Positions 1 to 9,774 are shown, counted from the stretch's first letter. The stretch is 64,000 nt of DNA from an uncultured Collinsella sp. (GCA_900541855.1 UQLD01000002.1:60526-124525); one strand, 5' to 3'. Numbers and translations: made by a program. The notes: generated by a model not told the origin, from the letters alone.

Positions 1-593
1 AGAATCGACGCCGACAGCTTGTCATCCAGGAAGCGGCTCTTGATGTAGCCGCTCTCCGTCACCGTGGTACGCGGATCCATAGCGATGATGTCGCCGGTCT
101 GAATGCCCAGCTCAAGCACATCGTCCTTGCTGTCGACATTCTCATCGAGCAGGATTTCCATGTTCTTCTCGATGGTCTTGACCGGCTCGTCGGCCACATG
201 CGCCGAAGGCTCGGTATTGAGGACCACGCCCGTGTAGACATTGCCGTCGCGCGTGTAGACGGTGCAGTTCTCGCCATCGGCCGTAGACCACTGATGCCCG
301 CCGAGCGTCGTGGGGCGCAGGCGACCATTGTCCTTAATGGAACGCACCATGGCGCCCAGGGTATCGACATGGCTCGCCAGTACGAGCGGCTCACCCTCGC
401 CACCAAGCTCAACGAGCACGTTACCCTTATTGGAACGCTCAGGCCCAAACCCCATATCGCGCAGGGTCTCCATCAGATAATCAGTCGCCGCACGGGTATA
501 GCCCGTCGGCGAAGCAATAGAAGTCAGTGTCTTAAGCTGTCCCGCGATATAGGAGAGCGTCTCCTCTAGAGAAGCATCGATTACAGAAGCCAT
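1..593 (-). CDS. M42 family aminopeptidase, N-terminal part
   Basis: This is the N-terminal 197 residues of a metallopeptidase that runs off the left edge of the window. The translation starts MASVIDASLEETLSYIAG. It contains the metal-binding SHVDTLGAMV motif near residue 74 and the FLDDKLSA motif near residue 190, both typical of the M42 (glutamyl aminopeptidase/tetrahedral aminopeptidase) family. Those enzymes are cytosolic and trim peptides using two metal ions. The ATG at 593 is preceded by AAGGA at a normal distance, so this start is well supported. The C-terminal catalytic part lies outside the window, so completeness cannot be judged. Confidence 0.85.
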   Translation of the reverse strand, partial: MASVIDASLEETLSYIAGQLKTLTSIASPTGYTRAATDYLMETLRDMGFGPERSNKGNVLVELGGEGEPLVLASHVDTLGAMVRSIKDNGRLRPTTLGGHQWSTADGENCTVYTRDGNVYTGVVLNTEPSAHVADEPVKTIEKNMEILLDENVDSKDDVLELGIQTGDIIAMDPRTTVTESGYIKSRFLDDKLSASI

Positions 594-785
594 GTGCATC
601 CTTCCAAGCAAAACTAAGACCGAGTCCCGATTTTAACCGTTCTGCACGCGCAAGGCTCTGGGAGCCGAGCCACCTCCAGACGTCCTCGCGCCGATTTTGC
701 GCACGCGCACGGCTTACAATCCCAATCTTGCATAAATCCTATCGGTATCTGCATAGAAATGAGGAGTCTTTTTGCTTCGTCTCAG

Positions 786-1038
786 GGTACCCCACCTTGG
801 GCCGTGCAAAAAACGGAGTATTCAGCACCGTGGGCCCCAACGGCCCCATCACGAACGACAAAACGACGTGGTTACAGCAGTGTTGCAGGTCGTCGCAAAG
901 CAAAAACTCAGTAACAACCCCCTCCACTCATCGATAGCCCGCCCACAATGGCTGTCGATGGGCGCCTGCGGGCCACTACGGGCCATTCAAAACGTTATGC
1001 ATTTTTAAGAGCTTGCTGAATACTCCCAAAAATGCACG
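786..1038. repeat. Intergenic element with conserved borders, copy 1
   Basis: The 604-bp gap 594-1197 holds no convincing gene. At 786-823 it carries GGTACCCCA followed by the border CCGTGCAAAAAACGGAGT and TATTC, and at 1018-1038 the opposing border GAATACTCCCAAAAATGCAC. The same pair occurs at 23324-23575. Border-to-border length is 237 bp here and 236 bp there, while the cores look unrelated by eye. The remainder of the gap, 594-785 and 1039-1110, shows nothing I recognise. Confidence 0.6.
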
Positions 1039-1110
1039 CTGGGAAGTGCACCACCTATCCGCAGCGGGCAGTACGCCTTGGTTTTGTCCGTCTCAGGGCA
1101 TCGACGCAGC

Positions 1111-1144
1111 ACAAAAAGCCCCGCCGTGCGTAGCACGGCGGGGC
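1111..1144 (-). terminator. Rho-independent terminator of fucO-like gene
   Basis: A perfect 12-bp stem (1118-1129 with 1133-1144, loop GTA) is followed on the minus strand by a T-run. It lies 54 bp past the stop codon of the alcohol dehydrogenase gene. Confidence 0.85.
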
Positions 1145-1197
1145 CAGCGGCATGTCAAAAGACCATACACCTACGGGCGAAGGACCACCAAACTGGG

Positions 1198-2364
1198 CTA
1201 GGCAGCCGGGCAGATCTTCTTGAAGAGCTCGATGACGTCGTCGAGCGTTGCCTCGCGCGGGTTACCCGGGAAGCAGGCGTCGGCCATGGCGTCCTTGGCC
1301 AGAACCTCGATCTCGTCGGCCTTCATAGCCTCGCAGACGTGCGGGATATTCACGTCGGCGGAAAGCTGCTTGACGGCGGCGATAGCGGCGTCGGCAGCCT
1401 CGTCGGTGCTCATGCCCGTGGTGTCAACACCCATGGCAAGGGCAACCTTGGCCAGGCGCTCAGCGCAAACCGGCTTGTTGAACTCCATGGCGATCGGCAG
1501 CAGCATGGCGCAAGCGACGCCGTGCGGGGTGTCGTAGTGAGCAGACAGGGTGTGAGCCATTGCGTGGTCGATGCCCAGGCCAACGTTGGAGAAGCCCATG
1601 CCGGCGACATACTGGCCAAGGGCCATGCCCTCGCGGCCGGAGCCGGGCTGGCCGGACTTGGCCTCGGCAACGGAGTCGCGTAGGTTCTCGCTGATCAGCT
1701 TGATGGCCTCAAAGTGGAACATGTCGGAGAGCTCCCAAGCGCCCTTGGTGGTATAGCCCTCGATGGCGTGGGTCAGAGCGTCCATGCCGGTGGAGGCGGT
1801 CAGGCCGGCGGGCATGGAAGCCATCATGTCGGGGTCGACGACGGCGACCTCGGGGGCGTCGTTGGTGTCGACGCACACGAACTTGCGGACCTTCTCGGGG
1901 TCGGTGATGACGTAGTTGATGGTCACCTCGGCAGCGGTACCGGCGGTCGTCGGCACGGCGATGGTGAACACGGCGTGGTTCTTAGTGGGAGCAACGCCCT
2001 CGAGGCTGCGGACATCGGCGAACTCGGGGTTGTTGATGATGATGCCGATGGCCTTGGCGGTGTCCATGGAGGAGCCGCCACCGATGGTCACGATAGCGTC
2101 AGCCTCGGCGGCCTTGAAGGCCTCGACGCCGTCCTTGACGTTCTGAATCGTGGGGTTGGGCTTGATCTCGGAGTAGAGGCTCCAAGCGATGCCGGCGGCG
2201 TCGAGCTCGTCGGTCACCTTAGCGGTAACGCCAAACTTGACCAGATCGGGGTCGGAGCAGACGAAGATCTTCTTGTAGCCGCGACGCTGGAGCTCGCCGG
2301 GGATCTCCTTGATGGCGCCGGAACCATGATAAGAGATGGTATTGAGAACGAAACGATTAGCCAT
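1198..2364 (-). CDS. fucO: Iron-containing alcohol dehydrogenase, lactaldehyde reductase-like
   Basis: The 388-residue protein resembles FucO, which reduces L-lactaldehyde to 1,2-propanediol with NADH during anaerobic fucose or rhamnose use. Shared features are the MANR start, the nucleotide-binding GGGS at 95-98, the stretch NNPEFADVRSLEG, PTTAGTAAEVTINYV, and the C-terminal GNPREATL. The four metal ligands of the family can be placed at D185, H189, H257 and H271. The ATG at 2364 has GGGAGG nine bases upstream; an upstream in-frame extension lacks a site. No fucose pathway gene is adjacent, so the physiological substrate is an inference. A strong terminator follows. Confidence 0.85.
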   Translation of the reverse strand: MANRFVLNTISYHGSGAIKEIPGELQRRGYKKIFVCSDPDLVKFGVTAKVTDELDAAGIAWSLYSEIKPNPTIQNVKDGVEAFKAAEADAIVTIGGGSSMDTAKAIGIIINNPEFADVRSLEGVAPTKNHAVFTIAVPTTAGTAAEVTINYVITDPEKVRKFVCVDTNDAPEVAVVDPDMMASMPAGLTASTGMDALTHAIEGYTTKGAWELSDMFHFEAIKLISENLRDSVAEAKSGQPGSGREGMALGQYVAGMGFSNVGLGIDHAMAHTLSAHYDTPHGVACAMLLPIAMEFNKPVCAERLAKVALAMGVDTTGMSTDEAADAAIAAVKQLSADVNIPHVCEAMKADEIEVLAKDAMADACFPGNPREATLDDVIELFKKICPAA

Positions 2365-2486
2365 TGATAGCCTCCCATCGTGTGCGGGGCATCCATTACG
2401 CCCCACGCTATGAGTCCCATCCTAACGCTTTTGAAACAAAAAACGCGTGAGAACGTCAAACTATTTAAAGCGTTTCAACAGACGAT

Positions 2487-2523
2487 GAAAAATATTGCGG
2501 CAAAGGGACAGCCCCTTTGCCGC
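2487..2523 (-). terminator. Rho-independent terminator after DUF1275 gene
   Basis: An 11-bp perfect stem (2497-2507 with 2513-2523) directly follows the stop codon at 2530 on the minus strand. It is followed by AATATTTTTC. Confidence 0.75.
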
Positions 2524-2529
2524 ATTCGG

Positions 2530-3246
2530 TTACTTTCGGCAGCCCTCTTTCCAAGCCTCGGCCGCAACCTTCCAGCGTAAGCGCAAGTCGCGCTCGCGGT
2601 CGATGAACATGATGGCAAACGCGACAAACAGCAGCAAGCTCGCCACGACGATGGCATGCAGGCCCATGCGCTCAATACACCAGTTGCCCAACACGGCGCC
2701 AAACACAAAGGTAAAGATCACGCCAAAGTACAGCAGGCCGTTTTCCAAAAAGCCGCGCCTGTGGGTGATGATGTAATCGTCCACATTTTGCAGCGCGTTG
2801 CGCAAGTTGCCGATGCACATGGTCGTAGCGATGCCGTGACCGTGGATCTTGCGGAAGCTCTCGACCTGCATGCCGCAGGCAAACGAGGTAAGGCAGTTGG
2901 CGAGCAGGTTGAAATTGCCGCCCGGGATAAAGCTCACGCCCAGTAAGATGACGGCTTCAAAGAACACCGTCACCTGACGCCAGTGGATCACGCTGCCAAA
3001 CCGCTCGTGTACCAGATCGGCAAGCATAATACCCACGGCAAACGACACCACAGGGAAGAAGTAGCGCCCCGCAAGTGCCCAGTTGCCCTCCGAGATGCTC
3101 ACGCCCACGAGCAGGATGTTGCCTGTCTGCGCGTTGGCGAAAACATGGTCGCGCCCAATGTACGAATACACGTCCATAAAGCCACCGGCGAGCGCCAAGA
3201 TGATGCCCAGCTCAATAGACTCCGATATCTGTTTGGCACGCTGCAT
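2530..3246 (-). CDS. DUF1275 (YoaK-like) membrane protein
   Basis: The 238-residue protein has about six hydrophobic segments and the DUF1275 hallmarks: GGFMDVYSYI near the N-terminus, FANAQTGNILLVGV, and GIATTMCIGNLRNAL in the second half. The family is found in many bacteria and has no established function. The chosen ATG at 3246 follows AAGGAGG; the reading frame continues upstream to 3402 but without a better site. It is transcribed away from the divergent ygiQ gene and ends in a terminator, so it is probably monocistronic. Confidence 0.8.
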   Translation of the reverse strand: MQRAKQISESIELGIILALAGGFMDVYSYIGRDHVFANAQTGNILLVGVSISEGNWALAGRYFFPVVSFAVGIMLADLVHERFGSVIHWRQVTVFFEAVILLGVSFIPGGNFNLLANCLTSFACGMQVESFRKIHGHGIATTMCIGNLRNALQNVDDYIITHRRGFLENGLLYFGVIFTFVFGAVLGNWCIERMGLHAIVVASLLLFVAFAIMFIDRERDLRLRWKVAAEAWKEGCRK

Positions 3247-3499
3247 CGTCGTGCATCCTCCTTGTTGACGACCCTCTCGTGCGTTGGCGGAAACATAGCC
3301 GCCGTTCATACTGTAACCCATTGACAACATGGCGTGCGCGCGAGACGACCCCTTCGACACAGGGATACACAGTCTGGAAACAAACGACACCCGCATCGAC
3401 ACGCCGATCCGCTAGCTCATGTACTCCACCAGTCTTTTTAGCCCCGTCCCAAAAAGACTGGTTACAATTACGTGCAGCATACAAACACCGGGAGGGATC

Positions 3500-5641
3500 G
3501 TGGCAAAAAAGCCTCAGCACGCTCAGAACAACCAGCGCAGTCAGCAGGGCAAACAGGGCCAGCAGCAAAAGCGCGGCGGCAAGGCGCAGGCCACGGTCGC
3601 CCGCACCAAGCATTCCCAAGCGACGCCCGCCCGCCCCTGGCGTCCGGGCCGCGACAAGTTCCTCCCCGTCAGCCGCGCCGATATGGATGCACGCGGCTGG
3701 GACCAGTGCGACTTTGTCTACATCTGCGGCGACGCCTACGTGGACCATCCCAGCTTTGGCATGGCCATCATCAGCCGCGTCCTCGACGCGCACGGCTACA
3801 AGGTGGGTATCATCTGCCAGCCCGACTGGACCGACCCCGCCAGCATCACCGTGCTCGGCGAACCGCGCCTGGGTTTTCTCGTCAGCGCCGGCAACATGGA
3901 CTCCATGGTCAACCACTATTCGGTGACCAAGCACCGCCGCCATACCGACGCCTATACCCCCGGTGGCGAGGAGGGGCACCGCCCCAATCGTGCCGTCACG
4001 GTCTACGGCAACCTCATTCGCCAGACGTTCAAGGACGCTCCCATCATCATCGGCGGCATCGAGGCGAGCCTGCGCCGTCTGGCCCACTACGACTACTGGC
4101 AGGACAAGCTCAAGCGCTCGGTACTGCTCGACTCGGGCGCCGACATCCTCATCTACGGCATGGGCGAGCACGCGATTGTCGAGATCGCCGACGCGCTCGA
4201 CGCGGGGCTGCCCGTCGATCAGATCACCTATATCAATGGCACCGTCTACCGCACCAGCTCGCTCGACGAGGTCTACGACTACGACCTGCTGCCCAGCTGG
4301 AACGACCTTGCCGCCGACAAGCTCAACTACGCGCGCAGCTTTAACGTGCAGCAGCAAAATATGGACCCTATCACCGGCCATCGCTTGGTAGAGCCATATC
4401 CCAACAGCGTGTACGTGGTGCAGAACCCGCCGTCGGCAACACTCACCACCGACGAGATGGACGAGGTTGCCGAACTCCCCTACGCACGCGATTGGCATCC
4501 CGACTACGACGCGGCAGGCGGCGTGCCGGCCTTTGCCGAGATCAAGTTTTCCATTAGCTCCAACCGCGGCTGTTTTGGCGAGTGCTCGTTTTGCGCCCTC
4601 ACCTTCCACCAGGGCCGCGTGTTGCAGATGCGCAGCCACGACTCGATCATGCGCGAGGCCGAGCTGCTCACGCGCGATCCCGAGTTTAAGGGCTACATCA
4701 ACGACGTAGGCGGACCGACGGCCAACTTTAGCCGTCCCGCCTGCGACAAGCAGCTCAAGCACGGCGTGTGCAAGAACAAGCGCTGCCTATGGCCGAGCGT
4801 GTGCAAGAACATGGTGGTCGACGAGAGCGGCTACACGCAGCTGCTGCGCGACCTACGCCAGCTGCCGGGCGTCAAAAAGGTCTTCGTCCGCAGCGGCATC
4901 CGCTTTGACTACACCATGGCCGATGCCTCGGACGAGTTTTTACGCGAGCTGCTGGAACACCATGTCTCGGGCCAGTTGCGCGTAGCGCCCGAGCACGTGA
5001 GCGACGCGGTGCTGTCCGTGATGGGCAAGCCGAGCCGAGCTGTCTACGACGCATTCTGCCGTAAATTTGAACGCTTGAACCGCGAATACGGACTCAAGCA
5101 GTACGTGGTGCCATATCTGATCTCGAGCCACCCCGGTTCAACCATGAAGGAAGCCGTGGACCTTGCCGAAGCCGTGCGCGACATGGGCTACATGCCCGAA
5201 CAGGTGCAGGACTTCTACCCCACACCGTCCACCATGTCGACGTGCATGTACTACACCGGCGTGGACCCGCGCACCATGGAGCCGATCTATGTAGCGCGCG
5301 ACCCGCACGAGAAGGCCATGCAACGCGCGCTCATCCAGTATCGCAAGCCCGAGAACTACAAGCTGGTACGCGAGGCGCTGGAAAAGGCTGGCCGCCGCGA
5401 CCTGATCGGCTACACCAAGCATTGCCTGATCCGTCCCGTGCCGCCGCGCCCGGGCGAGACGTCTGCTGGCGGTGGGCATGGCACCGGCAAGAAGGGCGGC
5501 AAGCCACACGGTGGCGCCGCCGGCAAGGGACCCAAAGGCAGCAAGGGCCACGGCGGCATGTCGCGAGCGCAGAACACCGCGGGCCGCAACCGCGCGGCGC
5601 AGGGACGACAGGGCGCCAACGCAGGCGGGCGTCGCAACTAG
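3500..5641 (+). CDS. YgiQ family radical SAM protein
   Basis: The 713-residue protein shows the YgiQ family layout. The N-terminal half has the YVDHPSFG and GGIEASLRR motifs. A radical SAM cluster motif CFGECSFC (CxxxCxxC) comes at about residue 360, within SSNRGCFGECSFCALTFHQGR. The C-terminal part has GSTMKEAVDLAE and VQDFYPTPSTMST, followed by a basic Gly/Lys/Arg-rich tail of about 60 residues. The reaction of this family is not established. I chose the GTG at 3500, which follows GGGAGGG; an ATG at 3419 is in frame but has no ribosome site. The basic, low-complexity ends suggest nucleic-acid contact, which is only an inference. Confidence 0.85.
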   Translation: MAKKPQHAQNNQRSQQGKQGQQQKRGGKAQATVARTKHSQATPARPWRPGRDKFLPVSRADMDARGWDQCDFVYICGDAYVDHPSFGMAIISRVLDAHGYKVGIICQPDWTDPASITVLGEPRLGFLVSAGNMDSMVNHYSVTKHRRHTDAYTPGGEEGHRPNRAVTVYGNLIRQTFKDAPIIIGGIEASLRRLAHYDYWQDKLKRSVLLDSGADILIYGMGEHAIVEIADALDAGLPVDQITYINGTVYRTSSLDEVYDYDLLPSWNDLAADKLNYARSFNVQQQNMDPITGHRLVEPYPNSVYVVQNPPSATLTTDEMDEVAELPYARDWHPDYDAAGGVPAFAEIKFSISSNRGCFGECSFCALTFHQGRVLQMRSHDSIMREAELLTRDPEFKGYINDVGGPTANFSRPACDKQLKHGVCKNKRCLWPSVCKNMVVDESGYTQLLRDLRQLPGVKKVFVRSGIRFDYTMADASDEFLRELLEHHVSGQLRVAPEHVSDAVLSVMGKPSRAVYDAFCRKFERLNREYGLKQYVVPYLISSHPGSTMKEAVDLAEAVRDMGYMPEQVQDFYPTPSTMSTCMYYTGVDPRTMEPIYVARDPHEKAMQRALIQYRKPENYKLVREALEKAGRRDLIGYTKHCLIRPVPPRPGETSAGGGHGTGKKGGKPHGGAAGKGPKGSKGHGGMSRAQNTAGRNRAAQGRQGANAGGRRN

Positions 5642-5696
5642 CGCGGCGAGGCGGCATGCCGCCGTTGGCGACACGACACGCCCCACCAATAAAATG

Positions 5697-5737
5697 CCGC
5701 TCGCCGGGGCGTCGCAGAACGATTCCCCGGCGAGCGG
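5697..5737. terminator. Convergent terminator between ygiQ-like gene and PTS gene
   Basis: A perfect 13-bp stem (5697-5709 with 5725-5737) sits between two convergent genes. Both flanks are moderately AT-rich, so it may serve both directions. Confidence 0.65.
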
Positions 5738-5767
5738 CCGATTAATATTGTCTATCTCAAGACGTTG

Positions 5768-7138
5768 TTACTTTTTGTCGAAACGACCATAGAGCGCAAA
5801 CGAGAGCGCCGCAGAGATAACCCAAGTCAAAGCGATGCAGACGACAATCATGATCAGGTTCATGGGATTGCCGCTTGGATCGGCATAAACGGGCAACGAG
5901 GTAATGCCAGGCATAACAAAGCCGAAGCACTTAGCGCCCAGAACAACGGTGAGCGCGCCGCCAATGCCATCCGCAATCATCGCAGCGATAAGCGGAGTCC
6001 TGTTAGGAACCTGAACGGTAAACAAGGCGGGCTCGGAAATTCCCATAAATGCTGAGAAGGCGCACGTCATTGCAGCGGACTTGAGCTTTTCGTCGGTCAT
6101 GCGCAGAGCTGCACCAAAAGACGCACCGCTTTCGGCGAGGTTATGGCAGAAAGAGATCGGGAGCAGATAGTCATACCCCAGCGTTGCGATATTGGAAATC
6201 TGGATGGGGCTCGTCGACTGGTGCATGCCAAAGAGCACGATAAGCGGCATAAAGAAGCCCAGCAGAAAACCGGCAACGGGACCTAACGTCGAGAATAGCC
6301 AAACGATACCGTTGGCAAGACCAAGACCGCACCAGGCACCAATCGGGGCGAGCACAAACAGGTTGACCGGAATCACGATAGCAAGGGAGAGCGCCGGAAC
6401 GACAACGAGCTTAAAGAGATCCGGCACGACTTTGTCGATTGCGCGATATACAAAAGACAAGCCAATGACGCCAAAGATGACCGGGAACACGGAATCGGCG
6501 TAGCTAAAAATCGGCACCGTAAAACCGAACAACGCAAGAGGCGTCTCGCCCGTACCGACAGCGTTGACAATAGTCGGGTACATCAGCGATCCGGCAACAC
6601 AAAGCGCAAGCGAACGGTTGACTCGGAACTTATCAGCTGTAGACATTGCCAGCAAAAACGGCAAGAAGTAGAACGGGATATCCGAAATCATATTGAATAT
6701 CGCAAAGTCGCCGGCACCCGTGTCGATTCCAAAAGCCGCGATAGCAGCCAGGATGCCCTTTACGATGCCTCCCGCCACCAGTGCGGGAATGATAGCGGAG
6801 AAGATGCCGGTGATGATATCGAATACGCGAGCCGAACCTTTTTGGAGCTCAGGCTGCTCGGCGTCGGCGGAGACCTCGCCACCCATCCTGTCGCCAAGCA
6901 TGGGCTCCAATTCGTCATATACCGACCCCACGCTGGCGCCGATGATAACCTGCCACTGCCCGTCTTTAACCTGCGCGCCCAAGGCGCCGTCAAGCGTCTT
7001 AAGGGCCTCCAGGTCTGCCTTGCTATCGTCCTTCAGGTTGAACCTCAGCCTTGTAATGCAGTGCGTTGCCATAACAACGTTATCGGCGCCGCCCACGAGC
7101 TCGAGGACACGAGCGGCCAGTTCCTTCTTGTCTGCCAT
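5768..7138 (-). CDS. PTS beta-glucoside-type transporter subunit EIIBC
   Basis: The 456-residue membrane protein imports and phosphorylates a sugar. An N-terminal EIIB domain has the phosphorylated cysteine at C27 in ATHCITRLRF, followed by an EIIC domain with about ten hydrophobic segments and the loop GMHQSTSPIQISNIATLGYD. A C-terminal EIIA domain, present in E. coli BglF, is absent, so an unlinked EIIA must serve it. The ATG at 7138 follows TAGGAG, which overlaps the stop codon of the upstream GH1 gene only 11 bp away. The two genes therefore form an operon. The beta-glucoside assignment rests on the neighbouring GH1 enzyme. Confidence 0.85.
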   Translation of the reverse strand: MADKKELAARVLELVGGADNVVMATHCITRLRFNLKDDSKADLEALKTLDGALGAQVKDGQWQVIIGASVGSVYDELEPMLGDRMGGEVSADAEQPELQKGSARVFDIITGIFSAIIPALVAGGIVKGILAAIAAFGIDTGAGDFAIFNMISDIPFYFLPFLLAMSTADKFRVNRSLALCVAGSLMYPTIVNAVGTGETPLALFGFTVPIFSYADSVFPVIFGVIGLSFVYRAIDKVVPDLFKLVVVPALSLAIVIPVNLFVLAPIGAWCGLGLANGIVWLFSTLGPVAGFLLGFFMPLIVLFGMHQSTSPIQISNIATLGYDYLLPISFCHNLAESGASFGAALRMTDEKLKSAAMTCAFSAFMGISEPALFTVQVPNRTPLIAAMIADGIGGALTVVLGAKCFGFVMPGITSLPVYADPSGNPMNLIMIVVCIALTWVISAALSFALYGRFDKK

Positions 7139-7149
7139 AACAATCACTC

Positions 7150-8628
7150 CTACCCAAGGTCTTCGCCATTGGTGGCGATGCATTTCTGGTACCAATAGAA
7201 AGAGTCTTTACGCAAGCGCTTCGCAGTGCCGTGGCCGCAATTATCCAGATCGACATAGATAAGCCCGTAGCGCTTGTCCATCGTAAGAGGACCGCAGGCA
7301 ACAAGGTCAATGAATCCCCAGATCATATATCCGCGCACGTCAACGCCATCGATCACCGCCTCTTTAAGGCACTTTATGTGCTGGCGCAAATAATCGATTC
7401 GATACTCGTCGTGGATGCTGCCATCCTCCTCGACCACGTCAGATGTACCGAGGCCGTTCTCGGCGATATACAGAGGCAGCCCATAGCGGTCATACATCTG
7501 GTTAAGGGTAACCCTCAGGCCAATGGGATCGAGCTGCCAGCCCCACTCACTCGTCTCGAGATAAGGGTTCTTGTTTGCCATGACCAGATTGCCCGCAGTC
7601 TTCTCCCATCCCTGATCGCAGGTGGATACCTGGGAAAAGTAGTACGAGAAGGCCAGGAAGTCGACCGTGTTGCGAGCGATGAGCTCTTCATCGCCCGGTT
7701 CCATTTGAATCTCGATATCGCACGCATCGAAATAGCGATTCATATAAGCGGGGTATTTTCCGCGAGCCATCACGTCCGTATAGAACCAGTTGGAATACTG
7801 GTCGTCGTGAATAGCCTGCATGTTATCTTCGGGACGGCAGGTGGCGGGATACGTACAGAATCGAGCGATCATGCCGCCAACGGGAGTATCGGGCGAAAGA
7901 CGATGGACAATCTCGACGGCACGCGCATTGGCAACGAACTCATGGTGCAGGCACTGGAAGATGGCTCGATCGAAGTTCTCCCCCTCTTCGTCTTTGACCA
8001 GACAGACCCCGTCCCAAGGCGAAAAACGCGCTGCATTGAACTCGTTAAAAGGCAGCCAGAAATCGACCAGATCGCCCAATTCCGTAACGATTGTCTCGAC
8101 ATAGCGGGCGAAGAAGTCAATCGTCTTGCGATTCTTCCATCCCCCATATGTGGTGACAAGATTTACCGGGATGTCATAGTGGAGCATGGTGACGAAGGTC
8201 TTAATGCCGTGCTTTTTGCACTCACCCAGCATGCTTCGATACCACTCGATGCCTTCGCGGTTAGGCTCAAGGTCATCTCCGTTAGGATAGATTCGGCTCC
8301 AGCAAATAGAGGTGCGGAACAGCTTGAGGCCCATCTCCGCAAAAAGCGCGATGTCCTCACGATAGTGATGATAGAAGTCGTTGCCACGCCTAAACGGGTA
8401 GAACTCAACGCCATCATCTGCGAGAGCGTTCATTAGCTCGTCATGGCAGAATGGGTTGTTTTGATGCTTGTCCTCAATCTGGTCATGAGTCCAGGTACCA
8501 TCCAGCCATCGACAATCCTGCGTCGACTTTCCCTTTCCGCCCTCATTCCAGGCGCCATCGGCCTGCGAGCACGATATGGCTCCGCCCCATAAAAAGTCGG
8601 AGTCAAACCCATGTTTTAACTTACCCAT
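7150..8628 (-). CDS. GH1 family 6-phospho-beta-glucosidase
   Basis: The 492-residue cytosolic glycoside hydrolase would cleave phosphorylated beta-glucosides delivered by the adjacent PTS. The N-terminal FLWGGAISCSQADGAW is the GH1 signature. The acid/base glutamate is E196 in LPFNEFNA and the nucleophile is E390 in YIAENGLG. NEF is slightly unusual, since most relatives have NEP or NEI. The ATG at 8628 follows AAGGAGG. It is the first gene of a two-gene operon divergent from an AraC-type regulator, which probably controls it. Confidence 0.85.
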   Translation of the reverse strand: MGKLKHGFDSDFLWGGAISCSQADGAWNEGGKGKSTQDCRWLDGTWTHDQIEDKHQNNPFCHDELMNALADDGVEFYPFRRGNDFYHHYREDIALFAEMGLKLFRTSICWSRIYPNGDDLEPNREGIEWYRSMLGECKKHGIKTFVTMLHYDIPVNLVTTYGGWKNRKTIDFFARYVETIVTELGDLVDFWLPFNEFNAARFSPWDGVCLVKDEEGENFDRAIFQCLHHEFVANARAVEIVHRLSPDTPVGGMIARFCTYPATCRPEDNMQAIHDDQYSNWFYTDVMARGKYPAYMNRYFDACDIEIQMEPGDEELIARNTVDFLAFSYYFSQVSTCDQGWEKTAGNLVMANKNPYLETSEWGWQLDPIGLRVTLNQMYDRYGLPLYIAENGLGTSDVVEEDGSIHDEYRIDYLRQHIKCLKEAVIDGVDVRGYMIWGFIDLVACGPLTMDKRYGLIYVDLDNCGHGTAKRLRKDSFYWYQKCIATNGEDLG

Positions 8629-8708
8629 TTGCCCTCCTTGATCGGATGCTCCAGCGGATAACCCAATACTAGGAAGAACAAGATGCATAAGATATCGCAT
8701 AGAAAGCG

Positions 8709-8737
8709 TGGCTTTATAACATTTTTTTAGATATAAT
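8709..8737 (+). promoter_or_regulatory. Candidate promoter of araC-like regulator
   Basis: A perfect TATAAT lies at 8732-8737 in an AT-rich stretch, 45 bp before the regulator start. The -35 match (TGGCTT at 8709-8714, 17-bp spacer) is weak. The 153-bp divergent gap must also hold the promoter of the GH1 operon. Confidence 0.45.
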
Positions 8738-8781
8738 ACCGTTCAAGGTATCGATTCTACCGTTCACCGCTGGAGCACCCC

Positions 8782-9774
8782 ATGGATTCGAATCTCAAAC
8801 AGCTGCTCTATACGCATACCGAGACCGAAGAGTGGCATCGCACACATCCGGGAGAGCTCAGCCCGCGATATAACAGGGTGGAAACCACAACCATTAACGG
8901 CGAAGAGGTCTATCTGTTTGATTGGAAAGAAACTCTCGACGAAAACCCCGTGGGCCTTATCAAGGAGTCGCGCTTTACCGATATTCCTCCTCATATCAAT
9001 CGGGATATGGAGCTTAACTACGTGTACGACGGCGTCTGCACGTTTATCGTCAACGAACGGCGACTACTCCTTAAAAAGGGCGACGTGCTCATTTGCAACA
9101 CCGGCGTAGTCAGAAGCGTTCCATACGTTAAGGGCGAGCATGATATCGTCATTTCGATCGTCTTCAAAAAAGAAATGTTCGATTCGTTGTTCCTGAGCCA
9201 GCTACCCGGCGCGTCACCATTAACGAATCTTCTATTTGATTTTGTGTCCAAAAACCGCGAGGCCCGAAAATATCTCATTCTTCCAGAGGAATACGCCCGA
9301 CATGCGCGACGCCTCATCGAGATGCTCTTTATCGAATATCACTTTAAAGATGCCTATTCCAATGAACTCATGAGGCACCTCGCCGTCAGCCTATTCCTTG
9401 TTCTCATTCGAGGACTGTACCGACGCTCCGCAACTGATAACCAGGCGATCATGTCGGACGAACGCATCGTGTCGATTCTGAATCATATTGAGCGAAGTTA
9501 CGGCGACTGCACGCTCGAAAGCATTGCGAGCGATACGGGTTATAGCACCAGCTATCTCAGCAGCTTGATCAAGCAAAAAACCGGCAAAACGTTTTCGCAA
9601 ATCAAGCTCAACCAGCAGCTCACAGAGGCGGCATATCTTCTCAATAACACCGAGCGCAGCGTGCAGTATGTAGCCCGAAAAGTCGGCATATCCAACATGT
9701 CATTCTTTTACTCAAAATATAAAGAAACATTCGGCGAAACGCCAGGTGCGTTCAGGACGCATCGGTCTAGTTAA
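8782..9774 (+). CDS. AraC family transcriptional regulator
   Basis: The 330-residue protein has a cupin-like N-terminal sensor domain (about 30-130, with PHINRDMELNYVYDG) and a C-terminal AraC DNA-binding domain from about residue 226. The latter contains two helix-turn-helix units (LESIASDTGYSTSYLSSLIK and VQYVARKVGISNMSFFYSKY) and ends ETFGETPGAFR. The ATG at 8782 follows GGAG. Its position divergent from the GH1/EIIBC operon makes it the likely sugar-responsive activator of that operon; this is inferred from context. Confidence 0.85.
   Translation: MDSNLKQLLYTHTETEEWHRTHPGELSPRYNRVETTTINGEEVYLFDWKETLDENPVGLIKESRFTDIPPHINRDMELNYVYDGVCTFIVNERRLLLKKGDVLICNTGVVRSVPYVKGEHDIVISIVFKKEMFDSLFLSQLPGASPLTNLLFDFVSKNREARKYLILPEEYARHARRLIEMLFIEYHFKDAYSNELMRHLAVSLFLVLIRGLYRRSATDNQAIMSDERIVSILNHIERSYGDCTLESIASDTGYSTSYLSSLIKQKTGKTFSQIKLNQQLTEAAYLLNNTERSVQYVARKVGISNMSFFYSKYKETFGETPGAFRTHRSS

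Noticed and set aside
728..1201. Short open frames in the gap before the fucO-like gene
   Set aside because: They have no ribosome sites, overlap in both strands, and cover the bordered intergenic element and the terminator.
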